The position numbers and the translations under genes are program-made. Under the pieces are notes generated by a model that saw only the letters and a list, made by a program, of their open reading frames with translations, was not told the DNA's origin and made no database searches. From Aulostomus chinensis (taxonomy: Eukaryota; Chordata; Actinopteri; Syngnathiformes; Aulostomidae): a DNA stretch of 64,000 nt. Location: contig JBBMOA010000009.1 of NCBI GenBank assembly GCA_037954235.1, positions 28,616,126-28,680,125 of the forward strand, in the 5' to 3' direction. Position 1 is the stretch's first letter. Each line of letters starts with the position of its first letter. Shown piece by piece: positions 25,197 through 40,751 of the stretch.

Positions 25197-28100
25197 GGTT
25201 CATCATATTAGTATTTTTTAAGAGGCAACAAATGTTTTATCACAAAACAGCTACAATTACTAAAATAATCTCCACACAGTTATTGTCATGATACTTTGTC
25301 AGTGATACTGACAATATCACAGTACATTCTGCAATACTTAATATTGTGCAAAACAATAAATCAACAATATATGAGGATATATAAGTGAGACTGACTCAGA
25401 GAGGGGGTGGCCCGGTGGAGCAGTGGTGAGCACCGTCACCCCCCAGCAAGAAGGTTGTGGGTGGAGCCCCGGCTGCAGCACGGGGTCTTTCTGTGTGAGT
25501 CTCCATGTTCTCCCTGTTCCTGCTGGGTTCTCTCTGGTACTCCAGCTTCCTCCACAGTCCAAAGACATCAAGAGGGACCAGGTTAATCCAGACTCTAAAT
25601 TGACCGTAGGCGTGGCTGGGAGAGCCAATGGTTGTCTGTCTCTATGTGTTGGCCCTGCCATGGACTGGTGACCTGTCCAGGGGGAAGGCTGCTGGGATAG
25701 GCTCCACCCCCACCACCCTCAACAGGGTAAGTGGTAGAAAATGGATGGATGGAGGGATGATGGATGACTCAGAGAGACCATCCCTCCTCTCAGGAGGCTG
25801 CGTGGATATGGACCATGAATCTATCATCAAAATAGACAAGAGACCCGGTGATGTCATGACAGATTTGCTTACATGTAACACCAATTTTTGGGGGAGCGTG
25901 GGGGGGGGGGGGGGGGTTCTGCAATAATTATAACCTAATAGTAATAATAACTACATGAAAATACAGTGCCTTAAACCTTATCCTTGCAGATATCCAGTCA
26001 CAGAGATATCAGGTCGCATGTTGGAGGCACTGGCATTTAGCAACCGTCCAATTATACGCAATTCATGTCAGAGTGAAATGCTGCTACAGCTAAGTAACGC
26101 TAAGATCCATACACCGCTGCTCGCCTGGAGGAGTCTTCAGATCCTGATCCAAGTGAACCACTTGTTCCTTGTAATATTTACACCACAGATATCCTGCTAA
26201 CACACTCAGGCCTACATTGCCTCCTTAGCAGGACCGTGTATTTAACACCCTGTTGTGGTGTCAGTTCCACAGAATCTGACAACTGAGCTGAAACATTGTT
26301 CAGCAACGTGCAGAGTCACACACTGAATAGCAACAGAGGGAAGCACCAGCTGTCTAAATAAAATATGGATGTTTTCTATCAGAGTATTGATCACGTGGAA
26401 CTGGTGCAACATAATGCTGTGTCAGTGGTTTGGTCCAACACAACCAAACACCCCTACTTGTACAGATGTGTATTTTATATTGAGTACCTGATATAATTCC
26501 TGTGTTTCATTGCGACGTTTAACTAAATCACTTGTACGGATAAGAACGTGCTGCAGACTCATCAATTAGGATTTCAATCTTCCAAACTTATATAAGATAA
26601 AAGTACAACTCTGTCACACTGATGGCTTCATTTTTTTATACATACAACAGTGCCATTCCTGATGTGTGTGTGTGTGTGTAAGAGCTGATGAGATGACCAC
26701 ACACAGAAGCATAAGCTCACATACAGACAGTACTAATACAATTTCTGAGGAAGATGGCAGGAAACAGACAGCACTAATGCAATGGCTACTACATTAAGTC
26801 CTCAGAGACTGACCAAAGCGCATCGTACACACACACACACACGCACACACACACAAAGGAAAATATATAAACACGTTTTCCCTGTCCATGAAAACTCCTG
26901 GCGACAAAACTCTTGTCATAGTAAAGAGACGTCCTCCTGAAACTCTTGTACCATAAATATCCCGTCTGCCGTCTGGATGGTGACAGAACACTGCTACCCG
27001 TCAACTCACATCAGAGTTGAAAGAGAGGACAAGGAAGAGGAGGCCAGAGAGAATTGGAGGGTTGCTTCATTTCTCGTTTTCCTTGGGCGTCTGTGTTTAT
27101 TTGGCTTGTCACCAACGCCTCCTCGACAAGAGGACTGCCCTGAATCCTTCAGTCAGCAAAGCCCGGAGTGGAAGCAGCCGCTTTGACCGCACCCCAGATC
27201 GCAACATGGGGATGAGAAATACCCAGTCAAGGCCAAAATACAAGACAGGAGAGAAAGAAGCATTTCCTGCGGTGCTCTTGAACAGGCTTGTGTGTGTGTC
27301 TCCACTTTTTTAGCGATTTCTCTGAAGGGTTTATTGTTGGAGAGACAACTGACGAGGACGCAGGATCAAACATGGCCACACGCTCATTGTCTCACTCAAG
27401 TAACAAGCGCACCGGTAGTCCAAGCCACATACAGGAACTTTCATGTGTCACAGCACTCAAGTGACACAGTTCCCTGTTTTCTCCTGTGTGCTTGACCAAC
27501 ACTAGAATCACACATCCCCAATCTTTTAACCTAAATCTACAGTATATTCTCCATCTGATACCTCATATCCCAAATCTCCACCCAAACAGATGTCGTTTGG
27601 ACTTTAATCTGTAATTCATTTGAGACTTGATGGCCTTTTGCAGGGTCATAGATCTGGGATTAGTGGAATGGGGCTGAATCTTTTCATTATCTTGATGTTG
27701 GAACTAATCCAAGTGCTTGCTGGTGTCTTAGACTGGAGCTTCTCCAACCAGTGGCTGCCCCATGCTGGGAAAGGCCAATGCTTTAGGGGGCTTACCCTCT
27801 CACATACACCTCATTATGGGTGCTGGATGGGACTCAGAGGTGTCATTAGTGGGAGACATCTGAGGTTCAATGCTTTGATTACTCCTGCAGCCAGCAAAGG
27901 GTATTCTTCAGAAGGTTCTTATTACTTGACTCACGTTATTGGCAGAATTTCAAGAGATTTGGTGATTTTTTTTTTTTTTTGCTTCAGCCTGGATGCTAGT
28001 GAGGTTAACAAGATATGTTTTAATTCATGCTGCATTTAAGGGAGGATTACTGCTCCATTCAAGTAATTCCTTACATCCAATTAACAAAAGCTCTTCATCA

Positions 28101-29786
28101 CTCAGTGCTTAAACATCTCCTATTAAAAGAAAAACAGATAATACTGACACTAATACTAAATCAAGTTACTCTCAAGATAAACGCACACAGTCAGTCAGCC
28201 TGGGAACCACGAGAACCCCCAGATGGAGACCCTTAATTCTCCTTCACATTCACACACGTATGAACTTATGCCCGCATCATGGATGATCTGACCAGGACGG
28301 AACGATATTTCAGCATTTAGCACACCTACCACCACAGCTGCAGCATTTTCAAGAAAGGCTCATCCGCATCTGTGCATAGTGGCTACGTGGAGCCTTCCAC
28401 CTTCTCCACTCCATTTGTGAGTGTCTATACTTCTGCACTGGTGCGGCCGTGTTGTATTGCAATAACACCACAAAGGTTCTGCTGTGTTAATTTTATTCTT
28501 GCACTTCAAACAACGGCAGCTGAAACTAAGCGCATCATGATGGAGCTATAAACGTTTAACACCAGATACACTGACCGAAATTGCTGCAACACCGAAAAGA
28601 TCTCAGATTATGCCGCGACACATACCCATACACCATCGTCTCAACTCTGGCTTGCAAAGAGAGAAGTTTTCTCAGGACGAGCCAGCAGCATCAACAGCCT
28701 TCACAACTGACACTGATTGACTGAAACACAGATGGATAAAACAGTGTTGAATTAATACTTGTTCTTATCGGGTAAAGCAATAATAATGGAATGGACAGGC
28801 CCTGCAAACCATCTTTCTAAACTAAAGGCAAGTATATATCACATTCATCATGACTGTGATGTAATTGCTCTGAAAACAGGGACATGTGATTGTTTTACAG
28901 ATATGTATCAGGACTCTGCACAACCGGCTTGAAACAGTCCCAGACACAGCAGGATGTCTGGTAGCTGATGGTCTTAGTTATACATCTCCATTAGACCTCA
29001 GCAGCCTCTTTGCCAGTGACTATCGGCCAACCTCAAAAGGACAGTGTCACAGTGGATGCTGCTAGCTGTCACACAAAATGACATGTGCAAGACAGAGGGG
29101 GGCACACATTTTACTCCCTGTAGCTAGCAGAGCTAACAGCTAAGATGTACCTCCCTTAGCAAGGGTACCAGTCTCTGACCGAGTTTAAGTCGATTTATTA
29201 TGTTACGATGCCGTGGAGCGCAGGGACACATCATGTATGTAGAAGGCAGATGAAGAGGAAGGGAAGGAGAGGAAGACAGCGAGTAGTTCATTGAACATCT
29301 ATAATCTATCTTCCTGTGGCAGAGCACATGGAGCAGAAACCAATTAGCTGCATGTCCCCATGGAAATGGAGAGGTAGATATGATAGAGGATGGAAGGACA
29401 GCCGCAAGCGACAGGGCAGGTTACAATTAACCCCAACACACAAGCACCAGTGTAGGCGCACAAAGAACCCACACACCTGCTGGGGCTCCGATCACAAACC
29501 TCTGGCAGGCTGCAGGCTTTCACTGCCAGGTAGAAATTTAGGTCACCATTATTTCACTACAATATTTATCTCACTCTATGAATGAAGTCCTGTCTTTTTT
29601 GTTCACTCCTCCATTAATTTCAATTCTTGTGCTGTTCCTCACTCTGAGCTCCATCTATGTTTTACCATCTCCATCTCCCGTCATCCCCAACTGGCTGCTT
29701 GGCAAAGGTGTGGCCAGCAACATCAAAACAAGGACTGGAACAAGGTCAAACGCAAACACACACCACATACACACTCCATGTGCAGT

Positions 29787-29833
<47 letters not shown>

Positions 29834-32736
29834 ACTGCAGAGGCAAGAGTACACACGTTATTTGAGGTTGTGTCGTTGAGGTCTACTAGAGAAGAAAAGA
29901 CAGGTCATGATGAGCAAAAATAAACATTTCTGCATATCACTACCGTCCTCACTGGCATCTCTGAGGACGAGAGTGTGTATGAATGAATAATGTTCCATAG
30001 ATGCAGGTTCAGATGTGGAGTGACCTCAAACTTACTCATCACAATAACACCCCGGTTAGCAGCAGCTCCGCAACCCCCGATGACAGTGTGAGTGCATGTG
30101 TTCACTTCAGTGAGTAATTGTGTGTGTGGCAGCACGCTGACGCTAACTACCTGCCCATGCCACCACCCCCCCAGATTCCCCTCTCTCCTCCCACACGTTG
30201 CCCCCGGTAACTGGGGGAGGTGGTGAGGCTGGGGGTGGATGGTGACCATCTGTTAGTGGCCCGGAGATCAATAGAACTGGAGGGGAGGAGGGAAGGAGGG
30301 TGTGAGGGAGTGGTGCAAGGCTAAATATGTAGCCCACTGTGACCGAAGCCTGACTCAATATGCAGGCGTTTTATTTACAGACTGAGAACACACTCCCCAC
30401 CAGTCCCGCTCACACGGCCTTCATTAACGAGTGGATGGTTTCAAATGATACGGAACATGCAATTTGGACTCTTGACTACTGCATATTTCAAAAAATATCA
30501 GAAATGTTATTGAGGGTGTAACATAATGAGGGTAATGTATACGTAGCTCAGTGTGGCAGTGGGTCATTTGAGACTCCAGTGCTTGCTCATGAATCAACAA
30601 CAACACAGCCCCAACCCTGGAAATGCTTACTTCAGCAGCTTCACTCAGGTTCACATAAACATCCACACAAACACACACAACATTAATCAATTTTACACGT
30701 AGCAACAAAGTCTGTTTGGCTGCTAACGTGTTGTAAACAGGGATTTTTGCCACCTACTGACTGCAGCGATGGCTCGCACCACCGTTTTGTAAAGAGCACT
30801 TGAAAACACACTTTACATTATGGTCTGCAGCAAGAGAGGCTGAACTCATTTAAAATTCACTGTGGATGTTTGAGATGGAGGGAATGGCTAGGGCGTGGAG
30901 GAGAGGAGAGGAGAGGAGAGGAGAGGAGAGGAGAGGAGAGGAGAGGAGAGGAGAGGAGAGCAGAGGAGAGGAGGCTGGTGGTGCTTGACCCTGTGTGTTC
31001 TCGTGTCTTGCAGGTATTGAACTCGTGGACTCACCAAGCATTTGGCTGAAGAGCAGCTGCTCCAGGTCCCCCAGAACCGTCACCACTAACTCTGGGTCCA
31101 CCTTCAGAAAGGCCTTGTCATCTTCACCCTCCTCAACCTTCCTCTCCTTCTTTTCCTCTGGTGACACAGCCACAGATCTTCCCTTTTCCCCTGGTTTCTT
31201 CCCATTAGTCCCAGTGCCACCTGCTCCGTTGGTGTTGGCTTTAGTTGGGTGCTCAGCAGGGTCTGTTCCTGCACTCTGGCCCACGTCAGAGGTCTTGCTG
31301 ATCGGCTTGACCTCAGCGTAAGGTCCCCGTGGTTTACCAGGGGCAGGTATCCGACTCGGCTTGCCCACATTAGATGTCACAGCTGGCGTGCAAAAAGTTT
31401 TGGGCTTTCCCTGGAAAAGAGACTGTTCTGACTTCGAAAGTGTTCTCGAGAGCTGGGGTCTCCCAGCCCCAGCCTGACCTGTCTTAGTCTGGCCTGCTTT
31501 GTTGGTGCATGTGCCAGGGCGGCTGGTCTCATCATTCCACTTGGGAGACTGATACAGATGTAGCTTCTTCTCAGCATCAGTCAGCACAGACAAGTTGGTA
31601 AGTGACCGCTGCTTGCGGAGCGTGGATGGATTGGGGATGGGGATGGGGATAGATCCAGAGGTTGGCCGGTAGACCTTTAGCTCTGACCCAGCGGCACGAG
31701 GTGGTCCCTGGGGCAGAGCAGATGGCTTGACCGGGGGCTTCCTAGATGCCATGGCCTGGGCAGAAGAGTTCTGGCTGGAGACAGCAGAAGACCTGAGGTC
31801 CAGCTCTCTGGGCTTTGCCGTCATGCTAATGTTAGCCACATTAGCCTCCAGCATCCCTCCTGCAGAGAGCCAAGCAACAGCATCAGTGGCACATTCTCAA
31901 ATACACACAAGCAGAACGACATAAATGGAGGAAAAAAGAGGAGAAAGAATGATGTAGAAATGCCAGTCTGGTTTGCTGTCTCTGGTGGTCCAACCCAGAC
32001 TAGCCGGACTCCCTGTTGTGTGAGACTGTGGGTTAACCCCTCTGTTGAAAATGACGAGTGGGTAAGTAGAGTGGCAGTAGCAGTCACCCGTACTCACTGG
32101 TGGTAATCCATAGAGCTGCAGATCTGTATCCAGCGTCTAAATCCACTCCCTCAGTGTGAGAGCGATGACAATAGGGCTGCTACAACACAACGCAACGCGG
32201 CGCTGACCAGCCTCGCTCTCTCTCTCTCCTGCTCTGTATTCCCTCCTGCTCCCCAGGCAAGCAGCAGCCGACTGACAGGAGAAACATTCGCAACAGCAGC
32301 AACATCCCCCTCTCCCCTCCCTCACACGCTGGTTCGCTAACTCTACCCCCGTTGGCTCATTCACCCTCCCTCTCCTTCTTCCTCTTCGATCCTTCCTTCC
32401 TTCTTGTTGTCTCTCTCTCTCTCTCGCTGTCTCTCTCTCCCTCACACACACCACAGATGCTGTGTTGCTGCACACCAGTGAGCGCTAACATAAGGGATTG
32501 GCTATAAATTACCATCATCTCCTACAAACTCAGTCCTTCTGTGTTCCTGAAAGAGAGAACGAGACCCCCGCATCACTCTTCCCCTGTTTGCTCTCTGCTT
32601 CCACTTTGTCAGATAATCCTTTTGTTTTTATTCGCTTTGACTTTCCTCCCTCCCCTTATTACGTTTGAAAAGAAAGGAAGAAAAGAATATTAACTCAGCT
32701 GCCTGTGACTGAAATGGTGGTGGATGAAATATTTTG

Positions 32737-32786
<50 letters not shown>

Positions 32787-34820
32787 CAATCATTCATAAT
32801 CACATAATCACATTAGCTACCCAATTCTTCCATTCACATCCAGATTTTCTTATGAGTGGCAATCACGAGAGGCCGTGTTAAACTGATTCAATCTGCAGAA
32901 TCAACAGGACACACATTTACCATCACACGCACCAAAACGAGTCTCACATTCTGCATCAATTAACAATCAGCAGACCTCACATAATCATCCACCTGCATAA
33001 CATTAATCCTCCACTCATCCCCATCACTCCTCTCATTTCCTCCTCTCCTCTACCTCCGTCCTTCCTTCCTGCAGACCTCCAGTGTGTCACCTCCTCCCTG
33101 CAGGGGCCGGGTTACAGATTAATTACAATTTCATTCTGTCCTTCAGCTCATTCATGGTGGTTGAAAACAAGCGTGCGTATGTGGGTGCGTAAATGAGAGT
33201 TGTGTCCGTCCACTGGTGTGTGTGTGTGTGTGTTTGTGTGTGTGTGTGCGTGAGTCTGTCTCTGTGAATGTGTCACATTGATGAGACAAGGCCAGAGACA
33301 CTAAAGCTCCCATCCAGGGACTCAGTTCGCTCCGGCATGTTCAGCTGCGTCATTTCAAGGATCTCAATGAACACCAGAGAAACTCTCAACTGTGCTTCTA
33401 CAGTCGATTCCCACAATTCCCTTGAACACATATTAGACAGAGCCACAGCATGATTTCGTCCTTCTCATCTGCTTTGGTTTTCCATTAGAGATGATGTAGC
33501 ATAAAATGAACTTTAGGTGCATCGCTGCTCATTAATAATCAATACACCTGTTTTCAGTATCATAAATGCATCCTGTCTCCACACAGCTCTAAGCCGGACA
33601 GCTGGAGGAGTGTTAATGCTCTGGATGTTTTACCGTTAGTGCACTTCTCATGTGCGCCTGCAGCTATGATGTTATCAGGTCTCAGACTAGCAGGCTGCTG
33701 AGCTAATGCCTGTTTTCTGTTTGCATAAATGTCTTGACGCTTAACCAGAGCTAACACAAGCAACGCCCCTGTTTGCTCACATTCCTTTAAAACATCTCAT
33801 TTGTTGACAGGATCCACACTGCTGACAGTTGACATGGCAATGCACACTAATATGACACTGTTATTAAAAACATGGCACTGTACAAAGGGTCATGTAAACT
33901 AGGGAAACACAAAAATATCAGTGCGCCATCAGATTGGCAGCTATTGGCCATTGTTAAAATATGCCAGCATTGGTGCAAAAGCCAAAGTCTACATCGGCCA
34001 AGTTTTCCCAAGACCTCTTCGCCTTCACTCATTTTTTTTTATGATCGGGAAACAACAATACAGATAATAAAATCCCAATACCTGTGTATATCATAAAAAC
34101 TTCATATAACTTCATATAACTTTAACTTTATGCAGAAAGTAACAACCAATTTTCTCATATTCTGGTTGGATTTTCAGAGTTTGGTCTTTTTCAGCTTTTT
34201 CTGATAAAAATTAAATATGTCGTCATTCAGGTTGGACTGCAGTGTGACTGAAAATGAGAGGAAAGTACTGTGTCCAAGTAACATGGGGAAGTTTTACATT
34301 ACAGTAGCTCTACTAGATTAAATTAGCGCCACTCCATGTAAACAGTATCGTTCCTGAAACATATATTTTTCTGACCATGTAAAAATGTTACATAGAATAT
34401 TGTCACTTTGGGAATAAGTGCAAAAACTGGGATATAGGAGAATACAGAGGGCAAAGTTGTGAGTGACATGCATCGTAATTCCCAAGAGGCCTTGAGTGAG
34501 TGAGTGTAATACAGCAGCAGACACAAACACAGCCACACATTGGCTGCTATTGTATGACGGCCTTTCATTTGAACCCGGTAACTTTAATAAAGAGCCAATG
34601 TTGAAGTGGTGAAGTGACAGTTATGGGTGCTCTGGGGCTGCTAGCAGGCAAGTAGAGGGGTACCAGATGTAATTTAAGGCTAGTAGGGGCTGTACGTCAG
34701 CTCTTATACCTCCCTGATGAGGGATTAAGGTTAGTCAAATGAGAGTGACAACGCACAAGGCAGGTCTGTGTGGCACACGGATGCATGTGGGGCAAGGACA
34801 CGCATCAGTGCGCACACGCA

Positions 34821-34866
<46 letters not shown>

Positions 34867-35451
34867 AAGTGTGTGTTGGCAGCACACAGCTACTTGTTTG
34901 TTCCAGTAGTCGTCTCTTTGGCTCCACAGTCTAATCACCTTAATATATGTCTCTCTCTCTCTCTCTCTCGCTCCCTCCCCACATAGACACTCACACACTC
35001 GCAGGGTGTGTGACTGACCTGAGCAATCTGGCCTGACATCAGAGAAGCTGGCAGTTTGGGAGTGTGATGGGTGCCAGTGCTCAGTATTAGCCTGCACATT
35101 CAGCACATTCAGCATGTTGCAGAAGTGTGTTTGTGTGGAGGGAGTCAACGTGTTTGTGGGCTGACCGCTGGGCCGAAACTCTGGGAAATTTGCTACGATG
35201 ACAGGCAAACAGTTCCGTACACACACATAGAGACACTTTTAAGTAAAAGGAAAGAGAGACAAGTAGAGATACAGGAATGAATGGATAGATTGAGAAGACA
35301 GAGTGAAATGAGGGAGAGAGAAAGAGAGACAGACAGACAGGCGGCCTGGGAGACGGAGAGTGTCTCTACTTTGCATGAGTATATTTGCCCTAGCATCTCT
35401 AAACAGCTTCATACAGATTCACCACTATATTTCTACGGGCTGATGCTAGCG

Positions 35452-35518
<67 letters not shown>

Positions 35519-35683
35519 ATATTATATGCATGTTTACAAGGTTATACGAGGTCTCCAGCTTCGATAGGAAAAGTACTGTGAGAGATGAAGAAGTACTGCT
35601 GCTTTGAATTACTTGTATCCGAACTTTAAGAGGAACAGCTCCCATTCAATGTGTGTGCATTCTCACTTTCTGCCATTATGTTT

Positions 35684-35741
<58 letters not shown>

Positions 35742-37535
35742 GCGTAGTTTCTGTAGTTCCTGTGTGTACAAAAAAGTTTGTCTGAAGATGAGACAAGTGT
35801 GAAGTGGAGGTGGAGATGTGAGAAGAAAATGACGGCAGTGAGTGTGACTGAGAATAGAAGGAAGGAGGAAAAGCGTGTTCCGTGGAAGGATGCTCGAGAC
35901 AGAGGAGGCAAAATAGAAAAAATACAGCGAAGAAAGTATGAAGAGGAGGAGGAAGAGGACAGGGTGAGGAAGGATCTCGGCATGTGCGCCAGAGGAGCAG
36001 GGGAAGTCTGTAAGACAGAGAGGGGATATCCTGCCTCACCGCCTCGCTGCTCCTGCTATGTTTGTCCACTAACACGCTAAAGCTTGAGGTCCACAGGACA
36101 CAGCGATGAATAGTCGACCATGACACGGCCAGGGGAAGACTCACGGTCACAGGGACGAGTTTCACACAGACCCGCTGAGTCAAAAATGCATGAATAAGAG
36201 AGGGATACTTTTCTCTGCTTGTCAGGGCTGTTGATGCAGCACATGAGTCACAGCTTAAACATTTGGGGAATCCAGTCACTTGAAGGCGATCTATGACAAT
36301 TGTGTGAGTGTATCAGTCAAGCAAACTCCTCCGGAGGCCCAAATGTTAACCAAACAAAAACACCATTCTCTCCCGTGGTGAATGTCACACACTCATCATG
36401 AATCACACACAGCTGAGCGCCGACAAACAACAACTGCCATCCTGGGAATTTTATGAAAGGAAACAATCTGTGAGTTTAAGTGTGTTTTAAACTGTATCCG
36501 TCCCTCTACTCACTCTCCCTCATAGTCGCCTTAGTGTTGACGTTCTCGGCGCACTTCCCAGGGGTATCCCATGATGCTGTGCTGCAGAAGCTGGTTGCCT
36601 GGTTACAGCGTGGTGCACATATAGCAGGGATGGTAATCATTAGTGTGTGCGAGTGTGTGTGACTGTGCATTCATTTTGATGATTGCTGTCATAAAAAGAC
36701 AAAAGATGGATGTATTAAAATGTTTTTTTAAATGAAAGAATGATGTAAAGGAGCAGCTTGTCATTTTAAGACTTTAACAGTATGTTGCATATGCACTTTT
36801 GTGCTTTAGTTCAAACCCGTTTGTTTCCTTTTTCACGTTTCTTAAATTTGTGCTTGTTGCCTTTGCGTGGAATCCCTTTTTATACAACTACATGTGTTCC
36901 TAACTACATTTGCACAACTAATTTACAGCAGCTGAGCAATAAACCTGGAAGCTGACCATCATGATGAAGATACCAACAGACATCGAGATCGAATTTTGCA
37001 CTTCCATTGACAGGCCAACAACATCACGCCCATGCGTGGAGCAATGAAGTTTCTATTTCTGTTTCTGAACAAGTATCTGCTGGTGCTTACAATGCTGAAT
37101 TGTGAGAAGTTTGACAACCCAGATTTGAGAAATGGAATAACCCTGCAAGCCACCGTAGGTTTTCCTGAGGGAGGGCCGAGACGACAAGCTGCCATTTCCA
37201 ACTCGACCACTAGATGTCACTCGATCTGAAATAAGGATCCTTTAACTAATAACGGGAATCTACATCCTTAATGTGCATGTGCTCACATTCTGGAGGGTCG
37301 GTCAGCCATCAAGGTTATCAATATGACCAGAATGTTTCAGTGTGTGTGTGTGTGTGTGTATGTCACAGCGCTCAACGGGGGACACATTATGATAAATAAT
37401 TGGAAACTAATGGGGTGCTAACGAAAAAATAATGTTGCAGAAGTGTCTCTTGGCAACCTGGAAATAATAAACACCAAATTCCTTGTATTTTCTAGTTTAA
37501 ACTTCAAAATTAAGAAACTTGATGGATTTTTGTGG

Positions 37536-37601
<66 letters not shown>

Positions 37602-37732
37602 AATTGCTGAAAGACTTTGAGAGTTTCCTCAAGGAATAATGGGCCATACCCTCAGTGGGAGATGAAAAATGATACACAGTCCACATTGCATTTATCTTTG
37701 AAACACCATCTGTGTACTGGCAAGTCAGCGCA

Positions 37733-37767
<35 letters not shown>

Positions 37768-40407
37768 AGACACACACACACGCGCTCGCTCAGACATTAA
37801 GTGTATGCTCAAATACACCAGTGACAAGGTCAGGAGGTCTGTGGTCTAATTGAGCGACCACATGGTGCTAAAGTCACATGGCAGGTCCAGGTCTTCATTA
37901 GGGTCTTGATAAAGATGGAGGAGCTGATGATGTTTCCCCTGATTCAATAAATGTGAATATGAGCAGAGGAAGAGCATCTGAAAGATACCTTCATGTTCCA
38001 TTCGCTGAGAATGAAAGTGAACGAATCAGATTTTGCTGCATGACGCTACAAATCAACCTTGAAATCATCCTGACACAAAGCAAAATCCATCAACCACTTA
38101 TCAGTCTCCTTTTTTCATCTCACGCACTCTCTCACTTTGCTTCTCTACTTCAAACTCAACCCTCCTCTCTGTTTCCCTCCCTTCCTCCGCTCCCTAAATT
38201 ACAGTTATTAGGGTGTCAGCCCACCATCCACGGAAATGCAGCTTCAGAGGAGTCGAAAACACTTACAGTATCATTCTAACGCCTGCTAGGGAACAATTAC
38301 AAGACCAACACCATCGTCCCAAGACAGCCAGAGACTTTTTAAGACCAGGGCTGGTCTACCATCAGCTCCCACCCCCCCTCTCCACAACCAGCTGGTGGAA
38401 ACCTCCAGAAAAGGGTTTTTATTCCTAACAGCTCTAATCTGGTGGCTGGAGTTTTTAATTGAACAGAAAACCAATACATGAAGCAGTTTGTGATGATATC
38501 TGCGTGGATTCCTGCCGCGACCTGAAAAATAACTTTTATGTCAGTTAATACGGATTTAGTCAGGTTTTAAATCTAAGAAGCTGTCTGTCTAAACACCCCC
38601 AGACGACACAGTGGGTTTCCTGTCAGGTGGGAATAATCTAGAGGAGATTTTGCTCATTTTATCTCAACACGCACCAACTCTGAACTTTCTGCCAGCGCCG
38701 CTCCAACATGAAGAAGAATGATTCACTAAAGCCACTAATAAAACCGCATCTCTACGGCATCCACATCCTTTGACTCAGAGTGACCACGACAAAGGAAGAC
38801 TACGGCTGTGGGTACATAGAGACCACTGCTCTGAGGGCATGTGACGGGAGGGGGGGGTCATGTGACTTTTTTAGGTCAGTGAATCTACAAAGGGAGAAGT
38901 ACAGAGGGACCGGGAAGAAGCGTGAGAGGAGGCTGGTTTCAAACTCCCTGACAGCACTTGGATGAAGCTGAAATCAATGTGCATCTAATTCTGCCTGGCA
39001 GCAAGTTGATAAGTGCCCCTCTCTTCCTGTTACTGACCCACATCAGCCCCGCCATCCTCCTCCATCTTAACGTCTCGAGTCCTCATCAACACAGCCCAGA
39101 GCTGAGGCACGAAATCAAGCCACCGTCCTTCACACATGCTTCCTCAGGCCTGAGGAGCAGGAGGGGCGGGAGGAGCGGGAGGAGCGGGGTCGACGTGCAC
39201 GTGGAGGTCACTGGTTGTTTTATCAGCTCAGGTTTATGATGAGACTCAAAGGTCGGCCGGGGTCTGAACGGGCCGCCTGGGTTTGGCTAAAAACCCCACT
39301 CACCATTGTTCAGGTCACAAGTATTTCAAATAATTGACTTTGAAGTCATGATGCATTTACTGAACTCTTCACTGTTGATTTTCTTGAACTTTAAGTGAAC
39401 TGAAAAAAATAAAGACAAATACAACACACAAATAAACAGGTCAAGGAAAAAGGCAGCACCTCCAGCTGTTGCCTCTGGGAGGCGCTACAGGTCACGAGCT
39501 GCAGCAGAAACTGCCGTCACCATTGCACATCTGTGCTTGTATCCAGGAGTCATTGCCCCAACTTTATGTTTACTTGGAAAACATGAGAACACATACATTC
39601 ATTTGTTACGGCGTGATCTTTTCCCACTCTTACAAGAAACAGTCAATAACTACGCACGATTTTCTTTGCTTTTCTGTCATAACATCCATCATTTTCAGCC
39701 CAATCCACTGTTAATACACCACCCTTTCAAACCACAGTTTATTAATGTGGCCATGAAAGGTGACATAAACACCAAGTTTACTGTCCTGTGATGAGGAACT
39801 AAAATTTGAATAACCACAGTTAGGAATCACCCCGATGAGGACTGAGCAGACTTGACCAGACCAAAAGATTTGTTCAAGAATGTGCGTGTGTCTCACCTGG
39901 CGTCAGCTCATCACAGCAGACCTCCATGGAGCCAGACGAGCAGTCGCTCAGTTCATCCACCGAGAAATCTCTCTCCTGCACCTGCAGCCTGTCCACACAT
40001 CAGGAGGAGAAAATGTTTCACTCCAATTTCCATGAAAGCAAATCCAAGATACAGAGCAGCACTGACGCCGCACATGGCATTGTGAGTAATTACGTCCTGC
40101 TAAGAGAAAGACATGAAAGGAAGTTATTTCCTCCAACGATTTCCTTGTTTTTTTGGTGTCGAATTGAAAATTCTGCTTCATCTTGATTCATTTTCCATGG
40201 ATTCATTTTTGTTCAACTCTAAAGCCACACATCACTCAGAAACACACATCAGACACAGTAACGCCGCATTTTTAAACTCTGAAAATTAGATTCACTCCTT
40301 CCTCGTTGTGTCCCACATCAGGAGGGACTGTGTGCACGTTTACAGTGAGTTTTCCTTGCGGCTGTCAAGAGGACACATCAATAATCAGCTCTGCTCCAGA
40401 AAACACT

Positions 40408-40459
<52 letters not shown>

Positions 40460-40566
40460 ATGCATGAGCACACATGCTTGATAAAAGAAATTCAACTGAA
40501 ATGGTTAAAAACAAGCCTCTGGGGTGGTCTGTAGCAGGTGGAAGTGAGGAGTGTGTGTGTGTGCGC

Positions 40567-40616
<50 letters not shown>

Positions 40617-40712
40617 ATGCATGAGCATACATGCTTGATAAAAGAAATTCAACTGAAATGGTTAAAAACAAGCCTCTGGGGTGGTCTGTAGCAGGTGGAA
40701 GTGAGGAGTGTG

Positions 40713-40751
<39 letters not shown>

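Larger units (their letters stand above)
16742..31034 (-). other. Large nav1 intron (intron spans 16674-31034)
   Basis: About 14.4 kb separates two nav1 exons whose phases match exactly. No coding exon was recognised inside. It holds microsatellites, two G-rich quadruplex-like tracts (18803-18829 and 19030-19055), an interspersed repeat copy (22371-22500), a SINE-like element (25403-25768) and the GA-rich pentanucleotide repeat at its 5' end. Confidence 0.8.
32521..39896 (-). other. nav1 intron, about 7-8 kb
   Basis: This DNA between exons 31859 and 39897 has no recognised exon. It holds CA/TG repeats, a 60-bp GA repeat (37539-37598) and, near 37196-37240, a 'ccactagatgtcact ... cctttaa' stretch resembling an end of a common fish non-autonomous element. 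That last match is weak. Confidence 0.65.

Noticed and set aside
27620..28039. Plus-strand 139-codon frame with hydrophobic stretches
   Set aside because: No family resemblance, a run of Phe from poly-T, and no splice context. It lies in a nav1 intron and may be an old repeat fragment.
35626..36279. Minus-strand 217-codon frame rich in S, H, F and C
   Set aside because: It includes a translated CA repeat and low-complexity Ser/Leu sequence, with no domain or splice support.
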